Made by a program: the position numbers and the translations under genes | Shown here: piece after piece, positions 13,950 through 25,527 of the stretch | Position numbering within the stretch: the first letter of the stretch is position 1 | Layout of the letters: each line of letters starts with the position of its first letter | Assembly: GCF_009905375.1 (NCBI RefSeq) | Contig: NC_133647.1 | Location: forward strand, 168,314,275-168,378,274 | Length of the DNA stretch: 64,000 nt | Direction: 5' to 3' | DNA from: Apium graveolens | Lineage: Eukaryota; Streptophyta; Magnoliopsida; Apiales; Apiaceae | The notes under the pieces: model-generated | What the model was told of the DNA's origin: nothing | The model's input: only the letters and a program-made list of their open reading frames with translations | Database searches by the model: none

Positions 13950-13970
13950 CTGTAATCACAAAAACCACTA
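13948..13970 (-). promoter_or_regulatory. Gag stop and splice-acceptor-like junction, element B
   Basis: In the element sense the Gag frame ends in TAG, followed by TGGTTTTTGTGATTACAG and then the first pol codons GGCAACAGG. The T-rich tract plus CAG resembles a 3' splice site. The same arrangement occurs in C (47117-47137) and, with different bases, in E (32065-32087). A role in making a separate pol mRNA is an inference. Confidence 0.45.
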
Positions 13971-16323
13971 ATGATTAGTTTTAAGGACCCAGACTTGCTT
14001 TGATCCTTTGGCATTATTAAGTTTGTTAGCATTTACAGTGGATTTAACTTCAGAGTTTATGCTAACATTTTTTATCAGATTTTACAGTATCAGACTTTGC
14101 ATCAGAACTTATACTAGAAGGAATAATGCTAACTTTCTTTAAAGAAGGTTTTATTTGATAATAATCATAGTACAAACTATGATATTCCTTACAAGTATAA
14201 ATGGAATGCCATAAACTACCATAAAGAAAATAAGGATTTTGTGGTTTAAACCTAACAGACTGACTCTTAACTCCCGATTTAGGAGTTAAAGAGTTTATAT
14301 TCTTATTCTTCCTGCAAAAAGAAGCAAGATGGTTAAAGTTTCCACAGTTATAGAATTTCTTTCTAGGAGCATTAGGAACAGGCTTATAATTATTGCTTTT
14401 ATTTACACCTTCCTTTCCATTCCTATTTTTCCTAGGTGGTTTTACCTTGTTTACATTCTTAATCTCTTTCAGCTTATGCTTAAGCTGCCTATTTGTCATT
14501 AAGCCTATGTTGACTTCAGTTGGCTTATCCTGTTTTAAATTGTCAAAAGTTGACTCTGCCTTAACTTCTGTCTCCGTATCTTCCATCTTTTCAGAATCAG
14601 ACTTTACAGTTTTAGCTACAAACTTAACAGGATTTACCCTTGGCTTGACAGTCTGTTTAACAATAATTGGCTTAATTTGTTCAGTTCCTATTTCACATTT
14701 ATCATCTCCATAACCTAAGCCCTCTTTCCAGTTTCCACTACTTAGCAAATTCTGAGTTGTTCTGCCAGAGTTAGTCCAAGTCCTGATAATCTCTCTTTCC
14801 TTTTCTAACTCAGTTTTTAGAGAATGATTCAATTTTAACACTTCATCTCTAACATAAAAAGCATCATCTCTTTCTTTCTGAGTTTGATGGAACATAACTA
14901 ACTCCTTTTCTAAATAGTCATTCCTTTTCTTAAAAGCCAGATTTTCAGAAGTTAACCTATCACATGTTAAAGTCTAATCTCTATAGCTAATGAATATGGT
15001 TTTAAGATAAGATCTCAACTCAGTAATATCATCAGTATGAAAATCATAAGTTGTTTGAGGTACCTTTAACTCAGCAGCATCAGAACTGCTATCAGCATTT
15101 GCAATCAAGGCATAGTTCACCTCATCTTCAGAATCTGAAGTGTCTGTCCAGCTTTTCTTCTTTGTGACAAGGGCCTTGCCTTTGTCACTCTTTCCTTTCT
15201 TGCAGTCAGGAGATATGTGGCCTCTTTCACCACAATTGTAGCATTTAACATTTGAGTAATCTCCTCTGTCAAACTTTCCTCCTTTGCCTTCAGATTTTCT
15301 GAAACTTTTCTTATCAGAACTTCCACTTTTCCTGGAAACCTTCTTTCCCTTTCTGAATTTCCTGTAGGCTATCTTTATGATACCCTTCACCATAAGAGCA
15401 CACAATTTCATCATCTCTTCATCAACATCCATCTCAGATAGACTTTCAGTTTCTGAATACTCATCATCATCAACAGAACTTGATGAATCTGAATAAGACT
15501 TTATGATGAGAGCCTTTCCTTTGCCTTTCTTTGAGGCAGACACTTTGGGGGATTCCTCCTCAGCCTTAAGAGCAACTGTTCTTGACTTTCTCCCATGTCT
15601 CTTGCTTCTTTGATCCATCTCAAGTTCATGAGTTTTGAGCATACCATAAATTTCATCAAGAGTAGTTTCATCAAGAGCATAGTTGTCTCTTATAGTAGTT
15701 GCCTTCAAATCCCAACTTTCAGGACGAGCTAAAAGGAATTTAAGATTTGAATCTTTAAGATCATATTCCTTATCCACCAGTGACAGACCATTCAAGAGTT
15801 TGACAAATCTGTCATATAAACCAGTTAATGACTCATCAGGTTTTGAGTCAAAGTGCTCATACTCTTGAGTGAGTATAGTCCTCTTGTTCTTCTTAATTGC
15901 ATCAGTTCCCTGTCATCTTGTCTCCAAGGCATCCCATATCTACTTTGCAGTCTTGCAGTTAATTACCCTGTTTGACATGACATTATCAATGGCACTATGT
16001 AGCAAATGCCTTACCTTTACATCCTTGACAATAGATGACATATCTTCAGCTGTATACTCACTTTTCTCCTTTGGTAAGATCTTTGTTGGCTGATCTGCAA
16101 CTACAACATAGAGCTTGGTTGGCTTATGTGGTCCTTCTTTAATTATGTCAAGGTATTCTGGATCTGTAGCTTCTAGAAACATAGCCATCCTCACTTTCCA
16201 TATGGGATACTCAGAAGGTCTCAGTATGGGAACCATAATAGTCTCATATAGACTATGGATTTGAGTCTTTAGAGTTTCTTCAGTTTTGGTGGGCTTGGTT
16301 GGAGTTTGTACTTCTTCAGACAT
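13968..16323 (-). pseudogene. gag: Element B gag (broken)
   Basis: Starts at ATG 16323, about 55 nt inside the LTR. The N-terminal half carries the copia Gag core (EYPIWKVRMAMFLEATDPEY, then LLHSAIDNVMSNRV). A zinc knuckle CYNCGERGHISPDC lies near 15205-15245. A long C-terminal extension contains a Lys/Glu coiled coil and a second knuckle near 14335 in which the first Cys is Phe. Breaks: GAG to TAG and TGC to TGA near 15938 and 15917, CAG to TAG near 14975, and a 2-nt loss near 14063. About 785 codons, long for copia, which fits SIRE-type Gag with an extension. Confidence 0.88.
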
Positions 16324-16361
16324 GATTGTTTTGGATCTTTACTGTATATGTGTTAACAGAT

Positions 16362-16376
16362 TGGCTCTGATACCAC
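16362..16376 (-). promoter_or_regulatory. Element B primer binding site (tRNA-iMet)
   Basis: The plus strand TGGCTCTGATACCA is TGGTATCAGAGCCA on the element strand, beginning two bases inside the 5' LTR. This is the usual initiator-methionine tRNA complement of copia elements, here unmutated. Confidence 0.93.
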
Positions 16377-16377
16377 T

Positions 16378-16988
16378 TGTTAGGTCACACACACTGTAGA
16401 AGGGGGTTGAATACAGTGTATAATATAATCAAATCGAATTAAGAACACAAGTATGCAACAAAGAATAATCTTATTAATAACACAGTGTTGCAATGGAACT
16501 ATTCTCTCTCAGTGATGAACAATATCACTAAGAGCTGCTAGGGTTACAATAAATAATATTCTCAATAATGATAACACTTATAGTGTAAACCCTATGTCTA
16601 TGTTTATATACCACACAGTTACAAGATAATCTCTAATTGATATCGAATATAATTCTGTATTCTAAAATATATCAATTAGTTATCTTTTCCTCCAAGTCTT
16701 CTATTCTTCATAGAATTCTTCTCCATTCATATCTCTTCTTGTTTTAGTCTTGATCTTTCCCTTCAATCAGCTGCCTTCCTTATCTGAAAGTCTTCTTAAG
16801 TCCTGATATTATCTTCTGATGAATATCTTCTGATATCTTAAGTTCTGATAACTTAAGTTCTGATATCTTAAGTTCTGACTTCAGTATAAGTACTGATTTC
16901 CAGTTAAATCCTGATTTGTCCTGTTAGTCAAGATCTGAAAACTAAACACAAATAATTATTAGACATGACATCACAAATATATCTAACA
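16378..16988 (-). repeat. Element B 5' LTR
   Basis: 611 bp, near-identical to 4726-5339. The TATA box is TTTATATA at 16603-16610 (plus strand). In the sense of the element the far end carries the GGTTGAATACAGTG complement, that is, the ...TTCAACCCCCTTCTAC... shared by all family 1 LTRs. The right target duplication TTCAT is at 16989-16993. Confidence 0.95.
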
Positions 16989-17565
16989 TTCATTTTCTCA
17001 CAAACTCACTCTCTTTTTATTCTCATCAACAAAAATGGTTCGTTTCAACTTGTTCATGAGCTATGAAACTTTCAATATAGAGTTGAGTTGTGATGACTGG
17101 AAACAGGAGGGCATGTCACCGCCATTCCTGAAGAGCTCTGGAACTTAGTTCCACAAGAGTTTCACACAGGCCTCTTGTTCTTTTTGATGGACTACCACCT
17201 CCATCTTGATCGTTTGGAAGAGCAAAGGAGAGAAGCTCTCTGTCAGCAAGAACGGATCATCCGTCTTGCAGTGCTCTTTGTCAGCAGCAGAAGGACCTAG
17301 TCGTTAGGCTTCTTAGACTAGGACTAAGGCTGTTGATGTTAAGAATCTTAGAATAGGACTATCTTGTAATTTTTGCATGTAATTGATAAATTTCATGAAA
17401 TGTACTCATCTGATATATTAATGAAATTTCCTTTAATTTAATGACTGTGCATGTTTTAATTGCAATTTTTTAATCTTTACTTCATCGATTGTTACCTTTA
17501 TACTCTGATGAATGTTTTGATTCAATTTTTGATGATTTGAGGAAACAATTGAAGCATGGGTTCAT
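16989..17565 (+). other. Unrelated segment replacing the N-terminal domain of ORF3 in element A
   Basis: Where B and C have the ORF3 N-terminal domain, A has about 575 bp of other sequence. It starts with a leader and ATG at 17035 opening a short frame (MVRFNLFMSYETF) that stops at 17146-17148; an overlapping frame runs 17111-17300 (LHLDRLEEQRREAL, IIRLAVLFVSSRRT) and reads like its continuation after one frame change. The 17340-17560 stretch is AT-rich and 3'-UTR-like. Homology to ORF3 resumes near the codons for SELV at 17565. It may be a captured host transcript or a second element module; I do not recognise the protein. Confidence 0.5.
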
Positions 17566-20280
17566 GCATCTGAACTTGTGACAGATGTAGCTGAGAATAT
17601 TACTTCTCAGAAAGAAACATCAGCTCAAAGTTCTGATACTTTGAAAAGAAAGAAATCTGTAAGTTCTGTTGCTGCTGAAGCAACTCCTTCATTAGCAAGG
17701 AGATTGAAGAAAATGAAGGCTATGAGGTATTTGGCTAAGGCTCCATCAGAAGATACTAAAGAAGCTGAGAAAGGGGATCAGGAATCTCTGATCTCACAAG
17801 AATCGGTTATCATTGAAGCCCTTCCAGCTCAAGCCAAAGACACTGCTAATGATACAGTTGTTACCCCTCCTGTCTCTCCTATTAAAGATACATATGATGC
17901 TAAAGAACAAACTGAAAATTCTGAAATAGATATTCATAATTTGAATATACCTGAACTTTTTTATATGGAAGCTTCATCTACATCAAAGACACCAGCTCTG
18001 GAGATAAATTCTGATCCTCAGAATTTAGATGATGTTATTCCTGAATCTCCAGTTGCTTCACACACTGTTGAGCTATCAGAACAGCATGAGTCTTCCTCAA
18101 GTTCTGATGACAGTGTTTCTGCTGAGCATCCAGTTCCTATTCAGGGCAAGGAAGAATTAGTGAAGAAATTTGTTGAAAAGGAAGCACCTATTCCTTGGGA
18201 GGATACTCACAGAGGTGTTGAGTGGACCAAGAAGTGGAATGAATCAGATTTTCTTCCATGTTCTAAAGTTTTGATAGAGCATATTTCAAAAGCTGATAAG
18301 TTGCTCACAAATGCTGATTTTAAGACACAACTCAAGATCACAGCTCTGTCTACAAAACATCTTCAAGGTCCACATACTTCTACTCATGAAAAGGTTGATA
18401 CACTCAGAGAAAAAGCTGATAAGCTCGATCTACAGATCAAGCTTGATAAGAACAGGTATGTCAGACCTATTTCTGAAAAAGTTGAAGCCATTGAGAAAAC
18501 TCAAGAGGAGCAACATGCCTAAATTGCTGAGGTTCTGGCTAATCAAGCTTCTCAAAAAGCTCAATTGGATGAAATCCAATCTTCAGTTGAACTTCTTCTT
18601 TCTCTCTTACTTCCTGATGATGCCAAAAAGGGGGAGAAGGTAGTTAAGTCCAAATGCTCACCTACTTATGAACTGAAGAAAAAGGATGATAAAGGTGATG
18701 ACCAGGGAAACTCTGAAAAGAGCAGAGGTCAAAGAAAAGTTCAAGGAAAATCTTCTATTCAAAACAAGTCAAGTTCTGATGCTGTGAATGCTCAAAGACT
18801 GAAGTCACGTGCTGATAAACAAAGTCTGATGTCAAGTTCTGATATTCTGATTCAGACAAAATCTGAAGACTCTCAGAAGTTTTTGCAAACTCTGAAGTTA
18901 AAGGGGAAGCAGACTACTATTTATTACAAAAATCCTAAAATCCAGACACTTGATGAGGAGATAGCTAGAAGATTATTTCTGAAACACAATCCATGAATGG
19001 ATTTAGAAACTCTCAAGGAGGAAGAAGCTAAATTTGCTGAGACGACAAATCTTAAGTCTAAAGCTTCTGACGCAAAGAAACCTCCAAGGCCTAAGGAAAA
19101 AGGTATTGTGATCAAGGAAAAGTCAAATTTTGAAACTCGAAAATTCAAGACTAGATCACAGACTGAGAGTGATCCCAAAGACAAAGGGAATTGAAAAGTT
19201 GATGAACCAACCAAGTCACTGGACTTGAAAACTTCTCAAGATCTGATGAAACCACTGTGGAAAATGGTTCAAGTACTTGATGATGATCTTGTTGAAGATG
19301 AAACTGTTCAAATTCTGAAAAGAAGAAAGATAATTGAAGAATCTAAAACAACCTCTGACACTGCTCAAGTTGTTGTTCAGAATAAAGGACAGCAAGGTAC
19401 AGAAGAAACAACAAATTCTGATCAAGCTATCAAGACATCAACTACTGACAATGCTCAAGTTGATTTGAAGAAAATGACAATTACTGATAAGAAGAAGCTG
19501 TTATGGAAGAAAGCTACTCCATTTGAACCAAAATCCAATCTCATGATTAATCAACTCGCTACATTTGGGTTGAGAGCCAAGCAACCTAGAGATAGAGTGG
19601 GATTAGGTTTTGTCGAAGAGAAGATTCAAACAGGAGTAGAGGTTACTCTAAGAGATCCTTTCATGTTGACAGACAAACCATATAAACAAATCAAACAAAG
19701 GCACCTTGACAAGGTGTTGTCTTCTCAAATTGTGATAGATACTCACGACAAAGAGAATCTAAAAGAGAAATTGATCATACTTCTCAATGATGGAAGGACT
19801 TATAGACTAGCTGATACTGATGTACTAAAGAAGTCTTTCAGAGAACTTCAACATATTCACTATCTTCTGGAAGTAAAATATGATGTTACAAGAAGATGGT
19901 CAGAATACATTTTGAAGGCTAAAAGAGATCTATTCAGAATCTCTGGTACAAAGACTTCTCATTACAGTCCAATGATTACGGAAGGTGATCGAAGAGAAAT
20001 TCATATGCTAAAGAATTCTGTCAAGGTGGAAGTTATTCTGAAAGGAAGATGCTTATATTATAATGAAAACTCTTCACATCCTAAGGTTATCAGACTTGGT
20101 GATGGACTTGAAAGAACATCCATTCAAGCTCTCAGAACAGCCATTTATCAAATTGGAGATAGTAAAGAAGAAGAACTGTTGCAGGTCAAAGCACAGTTAG
20201 CTGAAGTTCTGAGAAAAGCTGAAGATAATCTGATAAATGATTTTGTTAAGAATCATTATGGATTCAGATTGATTCAGTGA
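17566..20280 (+). pseudogene. Element A ORF3, C-terminal two thirds (broken)
   Basis: Collinear with element C ORF3 from about codon 370 to the end (NHYGFRLIQ then TGA at 20278-20280). Order: basic patch (SLARRLKKMKAMR), linker, the domain with PWEDTHRGVEWTKKWN, coiled coil, Lys-rich stretch and C-terminal globular domain (NDGRTYRLAD, RRWSEYILKAKRD, RLGDGLERTS). Stops: CAA to TAA at 18520-18522, TGA at 18994-18996 and TGA near 19192. The N-terminal domain is missing and replaced by the segment upstream. Function unknown. Confidence 0.78.
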
Positions 20281-20405
20281 TGTTGGTAAAGCTGGATGTT
20301 TTTAAGTTATAATTAATAGTCTTATTAAACTCTTATTGCATTTGAAATTAAATGTTTTTGACATCATCAAATCTATTAACTTGTACATTCTTGCATAATT
20401 TACAA

Positions 20406-20417
20406 GTTGGGGGAGAT
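20406..20417 (+). promoter_or_regulatory. Element A polypurine tract
   Basis: GTTGGGGGAGAT lies directly before the TGTTGG start of the 3' LTR, as in B and C. Confidence 0.9.
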
Positions 20418-21012
20418 TGTTGGATATATTTGAGATGTCATGTCTAATATGTTTCATGTTTAGTTTTCAGATCTTAATAAACAGGAAATATCAGTTCTTA
20501 CTAGAATCAGGACTTACTGGAAGTCAGGACTTAAGGATATCAGGACTTAGATTATCAGAAGATAATATCAAAAGATAGATATCAGAACTTAAGTACTGGA
20601 GGACTAACAGTTAAGGAAGGAAGCTGATTTACAGGAAAGAAGATCGAGACTAGTACAAAAGAAGATATGCATGGAAAGAGTTAGAGGACTAGAAGAATTG
20701 TATAAGATATCTGATTGATATATTTTAAGAGACAGAATTATATTCCATATCAATTAGAAGTTATCTTGTAACTATGTGTCTATATAAACACAGACATAGG
20801 TTTACACTATATGTGTTATGATCATCGAGAAGATCGTACATTGTAACCTAGCAGCTCTCGTGATATTTGTTCATCACTGAGAGATGAAAGTTCCATTGTA
20901 ACAGAGTTTATTATATCGAATACATCTGTTTTTTGTTACTTGTGTTCTAAATCGATTTGATTGTATTCTACACTGTATTCAACCCCCTTCTACAGCGCTG
21001 TGTGACCTAATA
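20418..21012 (+). repeat. Element A 3' LTR
   Basis: 595 bp from TGTTGGATATATTTG to CCTAATA; the expected terminal CA is TA by one transition. TATATAAA at 20781-20788 is a likely TATA box. The stretch 20450-20600 consists of TCAGGACTTA and ATCAGAACTTA units. It is much closer to LTR fragment G (56251-56556) than to the B and C LTRs. Confidence 0.92.
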
Positions 21013-21143
21013 GAGCATTAGGTTAGGGGATCCAAGACTATAAAAGCCTTAGGTCACTAGGCACAAAGTCCCCTAGAACTTAATAACTCGAGTATTAAAG
21101 AGCTCACTCTTGATCAATTATGAATAAACACATACTTTTTTTC

Positions 21144-21174
<31 letters not shown>

Positions 21175-21786
21175 CAATAATTTCTGAATGAGTGTGTTTC
21201 GCTCCATCTCATTCAACCCTAGACTACTCATAAAAATATGAACCGGCAACTAGCCATTTGACGTCTAGCCTTACAACAACTAGCAATGAAATCCAAGTTT
21301 TTCTCCAGATAAAAAAAATAGTGTTTTTACGTCATTATGAGAATATCACAAATTCTAAATATAACCAAGTGATTAAATCTCAACAACAAACAAGTATGAT
21401 CATGATCTAGATCAAAAGCAACCCTATAAGACTTTGTGAAAATATTTGTTCCTGGCATGCAAATCAATTTATTACGACTTAAACATCCCTCTATTCGTCA
21501 TCACCACACTCAAATCAACATCAACTTATCAAATATCATAGTTCATTTTAAGGGATCATGCTAAATATGCAAGCGAATGCAACTATATGAAATCACATAA
21601 AAACAAACAAATATGTCCTAAATGAACAATCATACAAAAATATGAATAAGCTACAACTAAACATACAATATGAATCTATATGAATCTATATGGACACACA
21701 CACACTACTAATCCTTACATTATCACCCCCAAACTTAAAATTTTCAATGTCCTCATTGAAGGTAATAATAAGGATTTCAGGCATAC
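21013..21786 (-). other. Noncoding 3' part of element F
   Basis: No reading frame of interest. It contains a T/C-rich run at 21136-21174 and, in the element sense, a purine tract AAGTTTGGGGGTG near 21725-21738, typical of the region after the coding part of Athila-type elements. The remainder is AT-rich with no recognisable feature. Confidence 0.6.
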
Positions 21787-22979
21787 CTAATTAGCGGGAG
21801 AGTCACCCTCGTCGGGTGGAGGATCAGGTGGCCAATCAACCTCGCCACCAGTGTCTCGAACAACAGTACCGAAAGCGTGTGTCAAATCTTCAGCAAAATA
21901 TCGGTGGATGACATGCATGGCCTCCATATGCCTAATTAATCTTCTATACTGTGCATCACCAACACCAGTCCTATCAACTACCTGTTGCACATGAGAAGAA
22001 CCCTTTGTAGGCACGGGAATATCCGTCCAGCCACTCTCTACATCATCAAAAATATATCCCAACCCCTTATCATGGGGTGCACCTAATAATGAATAACTCA
22101 AGTGATCTGGCATTCGGTTGAGCTCAAGTGTGGGAGCTTCTTGAATAAATGGTTCAAAACGCTCTTGAGAAATTTTCAGCTCTGCTAACCCAAGAGAATC
22201 GAATGGCATATCCAACTTCCTCATCCATGGAGGTGCATTCAAATCCTGCAATTGCTCTGCTCCTTCTTTATCTTCAATAACTGATTCCCCTATTAAGGAT
22301 CTCTCTAAGGTATCTGACTTTGGCAATTGCTCAGGCTCTGAATTCACGACAGAGTCTAACCACTCTACTTTAAAGCACTCCTCTTTAGCTGTGGGTAATT
22401 TTATTTTCTTGAACACATTAAAAGTGACATTTTGATCGTAAACCTTCATCGAAAGCTCTCCTTTTTGCACATCGATCATAGTTCGGCCTGTAGCCGAGAA
22501 TGGTCTTCCCAAGATAATGGAAATCTTCTTATCTTCCTCAAAATCAAGAATTACAAAGTCAGCAGGGAAGATGAGTTTATCCACCTTGACCAAGACATCC
22601 TCCACTATACCTCGTGGATAAGCGATAGAACGATCAGCTAGTTGCAATGACATGTATGTTGGTTTCGGATTAGGCAGACCAAGCTTCTTGAAGATAGACA
22701 AGGGCATCAGATTGATGCTAGCTCCCAAATCACATAAAGATTTGTCGAACGACAAGTTTCCGATAGTGCAAGGAATAGTGAAGCTTCCAGGATCTTTAAG
22801 CTTCGGAGGCAACTTTTTTGCAACACAACACTACACTCCTCCGTTAGAGCAACGGTCTCTAAGTCATCGAGCTTCACTTTCCGAGAGAGAATACCTTTCA
22901 TAAATCTCGCATAGCTAGGCATCTGTTCAAGAGCTTCAGTGAAAGGTATGTTGATAACAAGCACATAAACTAAAAATTA
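21787..22979 (-). pseudogene. Element F fused remnant: aspartic protease region plus unassigned C-terminus
   Basis: A retroviral-type aspartic protease is clear: FTIPCTIGNLSFDKSLCDLG, where the active site Asp is followed by Leu-Gly (plant Athila-like proteases have DLGAS), then INLMPLSIFKKLGL and the flap and hydrophobic ILGRPF. Before it, NIPFTEALEQMPSYARFMK is the typical C-terminal Gag region, in another frame because an A is missing from a run near 22820. After residue 240 the sequence leaves the family before RT would start and ends in a Pro/Asp-rich tail (PPDPPPDEGDSPAN). The frame has no stops for 341 codons, unusual among its neighbours. Confidence 0.75.
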
Positions 22980-22988
22980 ACACCGAGT

Positions 22989-23005
22989 CCCCGGCAGCGG
23001 CGCCA
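22989..23005 (-). promoter_or_regulatory. Element F primer binding site
   Basis: The element strand reads TGGCGCCGCTGCCGGGG, starting six bases inside the LTR. This is the form used by plant Athila/Tat elements, generally assigned to a tRNA-Asp 3' end. Confidence 0.8.
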
Positions 23006-23011
23006 AAAACT

Positions 23012-24879
23012 TGTTAGGGCAAAAACACATGCTAATATTCATGCAAGTATACGCGCTCGCGAGTAGTATAAGATATAAATCAGATTCGTTCCCACAGAGA
23101 CTGGTTTAAGTTAAGTTCAATTTATGCACCTATACAACAATGTATGGTTATCGCTCAATGCAAAGACAAATAACAAATTGGGTTTTTATTAAACTAAGAG
23201 ATTATACTAAATAACATTAACTAAGAGAATTGAGGTTGAATTAATATATATGATAAACATGGGATTCTAACTTCATTAAATACTTCATTCAATAGCCTTA
23301 TTGTTCTTAACCTTAGCATGTGATGGTGATGACACTAATCAGATAACACGAAACTGATAAACGCCAACTTTCGTTGTACGAATACCCTACTACCAAGCAT
23401 CCACAAATGAGATAGAAGTTGAATAAACACCAATTATGCTTAGTCCTTATATGTCTATAAGAATTGAAAACATAACGGTTTCATGCGCAAGTTATCTATC
23501 GTGATTACATAGGGCAAGTAAGATGGTTAAAATTAAGGCAATGGCCAAAAATACCTTTTTAAAAAAAATTGTAACAAGAATACCACTTTTTCAAGTATAT
23601 GGCCAAAAATACCCATCTAATACGCATTTGTGAAATGGGTAACTCTAATACGCATTTGAGAAATGAGTATTAGGTAAAAAAATAAAAATAAAATAAAAAA
23701 ACAAAAACAAAACACAAGACACGCATTTTTGAAATGCGTATCACCAAAAGTCAAAGGGTGATACGCATTTCCGAAATGCGTATCTCCTTTATATATATAT
23801 ATTTTATTTTTTTTAAAACATTTTTTAAACAAGTTACCCGTTTGTTAAATGCGTATTAGTGATACCCAACTTAGAAATGCGTATTAGAGAGGTATTTTTG
23901 GCCAAAATTTTCAAAAGAGGTATTCTTGTCACAAACTCTAAAAAAAGGTATTTTTGTCATTTTTTCTTAAAATTACCTACGAATCATGCATAACAAATAC
24001 ATGAACCTATGCTAGCGTGACAAGTTCTAAACCTCTATATTCACTGTCACTTCAATAGAGATTAACACGTTATCTTATATGTTAGCTACACACATAAAAT
24101 GAATAAGCACAACCAATACTAGGATATCACTCAATCAACACACACCAAGATATCGAAACAAATTAATTATTGAAATTCATAAGTAAATCCGCTAGAATCC
24201 CATGATAACGATTAGCCCATAATTGAACTCATCGTCACCATGGGTTCCAATGAAAGCATGGTATAAAACAAGGTCTTAATAAACTGAATAATAATTAAAG
24301 TACGAATAAACGAGATCTAGGTTCAACAAGAACAAAAATGAGCATCCAAAGTTACAACTAATTCGAAGAATCACAAGTTGAAAACAAGATCTTCTTTTTT
24401 AGAGTTGTTTTGTGCTTCTAGGTCTTCTCCTTGGTATCCCAATCTTTCCGGATGATGAAAACCTTTTTTTTTTAAGTATATATAAGCCCATATTGGACCT
24501 GGACCCTTAAAATTGTCAAATTCCACTCAAAAAAGGCTTTTTCAGCGAAGTCAGCCGCGCATCGCAGGCGGGCGCCTCCAGCCTTTCTGGAAAATTCTGA
24601 TGAATCTTATTTTGGCCATAACTTGAGTTCTACTCGTCAGAATTAGGCGATTCAACTGACCACGCGAAGCTAATGAGATTCTATACAACTTGACAATGGC
24701 CTTGGCTTCAAAATATGATCAATTTTCATCATATTTCCTTTAAAAACTCCTTTCTTCATTTAACTGATACCTGAAATGCAATAACACAAAAACACATCAA
24801 AATACCAACTTGAGTGCAAAACACCAATTTAAGCTTGTAATAAAGCGTTCCAAGTGGATATAAAATCCACTTATCAACA
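23012..24879 (-). repeat. Element F 5' LTR with embedded MITE
   Basis: 1,868 bp including the 431-bp insertion at 23536-23966. Plus-strand ends are TGTTAGGGC and TATCAACA. Near the outer end AAGTGGAT and ATCCACTT form an inverted repeat (24851-24871), a known trait of Athila-type LTRs. Flanking 24880 is satellite sequence. Confidence 0.85.
23527..23975. mobile_element. Non-autonomous MULE-type MITE with 9-bp target duplication
   Basis: The direct repeat TTAAAATTA flanks the unit at 23527-23535 and 23967-23975. Inside are imperfect terminal inverted repeats: CCAAAAATACCTTTTT on the left, complement of AAAAAAGGTATTTTTG on the right, continuing into GTAACAAGAATACC and GGTATTCTTGTCAC. The centre holds at least five imperfect palindromes of the form ATACGCATTT-NN-GAAATGCGTAT. 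No protein is encoded. A 9-bp duplication points to Mutator-like transposase; the family is not one I can name. Confidence 0.75.
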
Positions 24880-25492
24880 TCTAAATAGTATTCAATCCTG
24901 AATTGGTGTTTCGATTATTTTAAAAATATTTTTAAAAGATCTAACCGTATGGATGTCAAGATATATATATTAGTGAAATCACCAAAGTTTCATATCAAAA
25001 TAATTTTATTGGGTTTCCATTTTAACAGTTAAGCTTCAGTTTGACTTGTACAACTAACTAGTGTTGAATCCTGAATTAGTGTTTCGATTATTTTAAAAAT
25101 AATTTTCAACGATCCGACCGTATAAATGTCAATATATATATATATTAGTGATATAACCAAATTTTCATATTAAAATAGTTATATTTGGTTTGCCATTTTA
25201 ACAGTCAAGGATCAATTAGACTAGTACAACTAACTAGTGTTTTGTTTTGAATTAGTGTTTCGATTATTTTAAAAATATTTTTCAACGATCCTACCATATG
25301 GATGTCAATAGTTATATATATATATATGTATATTAGTGATGTAACCAAAATTTCATATCAACATAGTTTTATTTGATTTGCCATTTTAACAGTCAAACGT
25401 CAGTTTGACTAGTACAACTAACTAGTGTTTAATCCTAAATTGGTGTTTCGATTATTTTAAAATTATTTTTCATCGATCCAACAATATGGATG

Positions 25493-25527
<35 letters not shown>

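Larger units (their letters stand above)
4726..16988 (-). mobile_element. Complete copia element B (SIRE-like with ORF3), nested in A
   Basis: Both LTRs, primer site, gag, pol, spacer, ORF3 and purine tract are present in canonical order on the minus strand. The 5-bp duplication TTCAT flanks it. By eye the two LTRs differ at about 17 sites plus one 5-bp indel in about 612 bp, near 3 percent, so it is a fairly recent insertion. All three coding units carry stops or frameshifts, so it could move only with help in trans. It is the best structural reference for its family in this window. Confidence 0.95.
1..21012 (+). mobile_element. Copia element A (SIRE-like, 5'-truncated by window, split by element B)
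   Basis: The part in view holds pol from the end of protease to RNase H (2-3296), a spacer, the nested element B (4726-16988 plus duplicated target), an atypical segment (16989-17565), an ORF3 remnant (17566-20280), a purine tract and the 3' LTR (20418-21012). Gag, the 5' LTR and the left target duplication lie before position 1. Pol is close to elements B and C by eye, so A belongs to the same family. It seems to be inserted in the Athila-like element F, whose interior starts right after the A LTR; this is an inference because the left junction is not visible. Confidence 0.85.
21013..24879 (-). mobile_element. Deleted Athila-like Ty3/gypsy element F
   Basis: On the minus strand: an LTR (24879-23012), a primer site of the TGGCGCCGCTGCCGGGG type, then almost at once a protease-region reading frame, a C-terminal piece of another kind, and a noncoding part with GTTTGGGGGTG (21725-21735 complement). 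Most of Gag and all of RT, RNase H and integrase are absent. The 3' part runs into element A at 21012. F sits in the satellite: the right flank from 24880 reads directly into monomer sequence. Confidence 0.8.

Noticed and set aside
16362..16376. tRNA gene fragments
   Set aside because: TGGTATCAGAGC stretches occur only next to LTRs and are primer binding sites; no cloverleaf can be drawn from the surroundings.
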